Part shown: positions 62,838-64,000 of the stretch, in pieces
How positions within the stretch are numbered: position 1 is the stretch's first letter
Layout of the letters: each line of letters starts with the position of its first letter
Assembly (NCBI RefSeq): GCF_003626535.1
Contig: NZ_RBAL01000014.1
Location: 62,001-126,000, forward strand
Direction of reading: 5' to 3'
Length of the DNA stretch: 64,000 nt
Origin: Streptomyces hoynatensis
GTDB lineage: Bacteria; Actinomycetota; Actinomycetes; Streptomycetales; Streptomycetaceae
The notes under the pieces: generated by a model
Seen by the model: only the letters and a program-made list of their open reading frames with translations
What the model was told of the DNA's origin: nothing
Database searches by the model: none
Translations under genes and position numbers: made by a program

Positions 62838-63990
62838 TCAGCGGGGCACGAGGGGGAGGAACGTGCGCCAGTATCCGTCGTTGGCGATGATGGGCTGCTG
62901 TCCGGGCCCCGGGGCGTCGTACGTGGAGGAGTACGTGCCGGCCCGTATGACGCGGCTGCCTTCGAACGTCCGGGTCCCCCTGGCGTCGTGGCCGGGGAGG
63001 GTGTTCGGCCAGGTGGCGTCGGTCGGGTTGCCGGCCTCGTCGTAGGCGTAGCGCTCACTCCAGCGTGTCCCTTGCACTGCGGTGACGTGCCCGGCCGCGT
63101 CGAGGGTGAACGCGGTCTCGCCGCGCTCCGCGTCATGTACGCCGACCAGTTGCCCGCCCGGCTGGTAGACGTAGGAGTGGTTCTCGACCATGCGCTCGGG
63201 CGTGGTGGCCGTGGACCCGGTGAGTCGTCCGAGTGCGTCCCAAGCGTACTCGAAGGTGCCGGAAGTCGCCGAATTCGGCGGCGGTTTGGCGCCCGGCGGC
63301 GTCGCAGGAGAAGCCCAGGACGCGTCCCGCGGCGTCGAGTTCGGCCCGACGGCCGGCGAGGTCGTAGCCCTACTCCGTGACGGCGCTGACGGGGGCCGTG
63401 CGGGCGAAGCGCTGTCCTGCGGCGTCGTAACGGATGGTGAGGCGGCGGCCGTTCACCGTCTCGCTGAGGCCGCGCCCCATGGCGTCGCGTTCCCAGAGGA
63501 TGTCCGCGTCGGGGCCCGTGGCGCGGGTCATCGCTCCGAGGGTGCTGTACTCGTACGAGGTCAGGGCGCCGTCGACATCCTTGGCGGTGATCTGGCCGCG
63601 CGCGTCACAGGCGTAGGAGACGCTCTGGCCCAGTGCGTTGCTCCGGCGGGTGCCCCGCCCTGCGGCGTGCACCTGACCTGGCTCTCGGCGTGGTAGCCGA
63701 TGCCCAGGTGCGGGTAGCGGCCCATAGCGGCGAGGGCGGGGGCCGGAGACGAGCTGGTCGATCAAACCGCCGTTCCATCGCGGCCGGCGGCTGCGTCTCA
63801 TCCGCCTGGATCGGACCGCTCCTGGACGAGTTCTTGCCGGCCACAGATGCAACTTCTGTGATCGGCACACGCCGCTCGTGAGCTGATTTCTCCGGCGGCG
63901 AGCACGGGCGCCTTCGGCGCAGACGACGTGTTCACTTCGTCGGAGGGCGAGACGGAGCAGCAGGTTGCCGTCGACTGTGAAGGTGAAGGG
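62838..63990 (-). pseudogene. RHS-repeat protein, decayed
   Basis: RHS/YD repeats can be read in pieces: YACDARGQITAKDVDGALTS, ILWERDAMGRGLSETVNG and RYDAAGQRFARTAPVSAVTE, then a TAG at 63370-63372, in-frame GYDLAGRRAELDAAGRVLGF, a frame change near 63265, EYAWDALGRLTGSTATTPER, VENHSYVYQPGGQLVGVHD, and an end at 62838 (GYWRTFLPLVPR). The nonsense codon stands where Tyr is expected (TE-Y-GYD), a single C-to-G change. The 5' part continues past the window or is lost. Confidence 0.8.
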
Positions 63991-64000
63991 CTCGGCGAGG

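Overview
The window is chromosomal DNA from a high-GC actinomycete, almost certainly a Streptomyces. The evidence is strong G/C preference at third codon positions, many GTG starts, ATGA/GTGA translational overlaps, several TetR/exporter pairs, and a block holding 2-oxoacid:ferredoxin oxidoreductase, a second partial nuo cluster, htpX, corA and yajQ in an order I recall from Streptomyces core chromosomes. I cannot name the species.

1-9.5 kb: tandem paralogous secreted lipoproteins (one cut by the left edge), fumarylacetoacetase, a long-chain polyprenyl diphosphate synthase, a LolA/RseB-like secreted protein, and two divergent TetR/oxidoreductase pairs with visible operators. 9.5-14.5 kb: TetR regulators, a DHA2-type MFS exporter broken by a one-base frameshift, and a RarD-type permease. 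14.6-31.4 kb: an energy-metabolism island. On the minus strand are two histidine kinases, a NarL-type regulator and KorAB; on the plus strand is nuoABCHIJKLMN without nuoD, E, F or G. The two kinases share a perfectly identical 537-bp block. 31.5-35.8 kb: housekeeping genes (htpX, yccF, dedA, corA, yajQ, tRNA-Tyr with a terminator).

36-47.1 kb: a complete type I-C CRISPR-Cas system (cas3-cas5c-cas8c-cas7c-cas4-cas1-cas2) followed by a 26-repeat array with unusually long 37-bp repeats. The system is bracketed by type I-E repeat DNA: one solitary I-E repeat just upstream of cas3, and a five-repeat I-E array of opposite polarity about 0.9 kb beyond the I-C array. No I-E cas gene is visible. Gene debris (HNH nuclease, XRE-regulator tail, SDR tail) fills the space between the arrays.

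47.6-53.7 kb: a TetR/MFS/SDR efflux unit with matching operators, then an epimerase translationally coupled to an ECF41-type sigma factor that reads into decayed genes. 53.7-57 kb: two DUF4279 proteins, an unrecognised small protein and IS30/IS5-type remnants, resembling polymorphic-toxin immunity debris. 57-61.8 kb: the most unusual intact cassette, consisting of a CRP-family regulator, a class III nucleotidyl-cyclase-like protein, a degenerate P-loop NTPase and a small SPFH-like protein, tightly packed. I regard it as a candidate nucleotide-linked conflict or signalling system. 61.8-64 kb: decayed GNAT, immunity-like and RHS genes on the minus strand.
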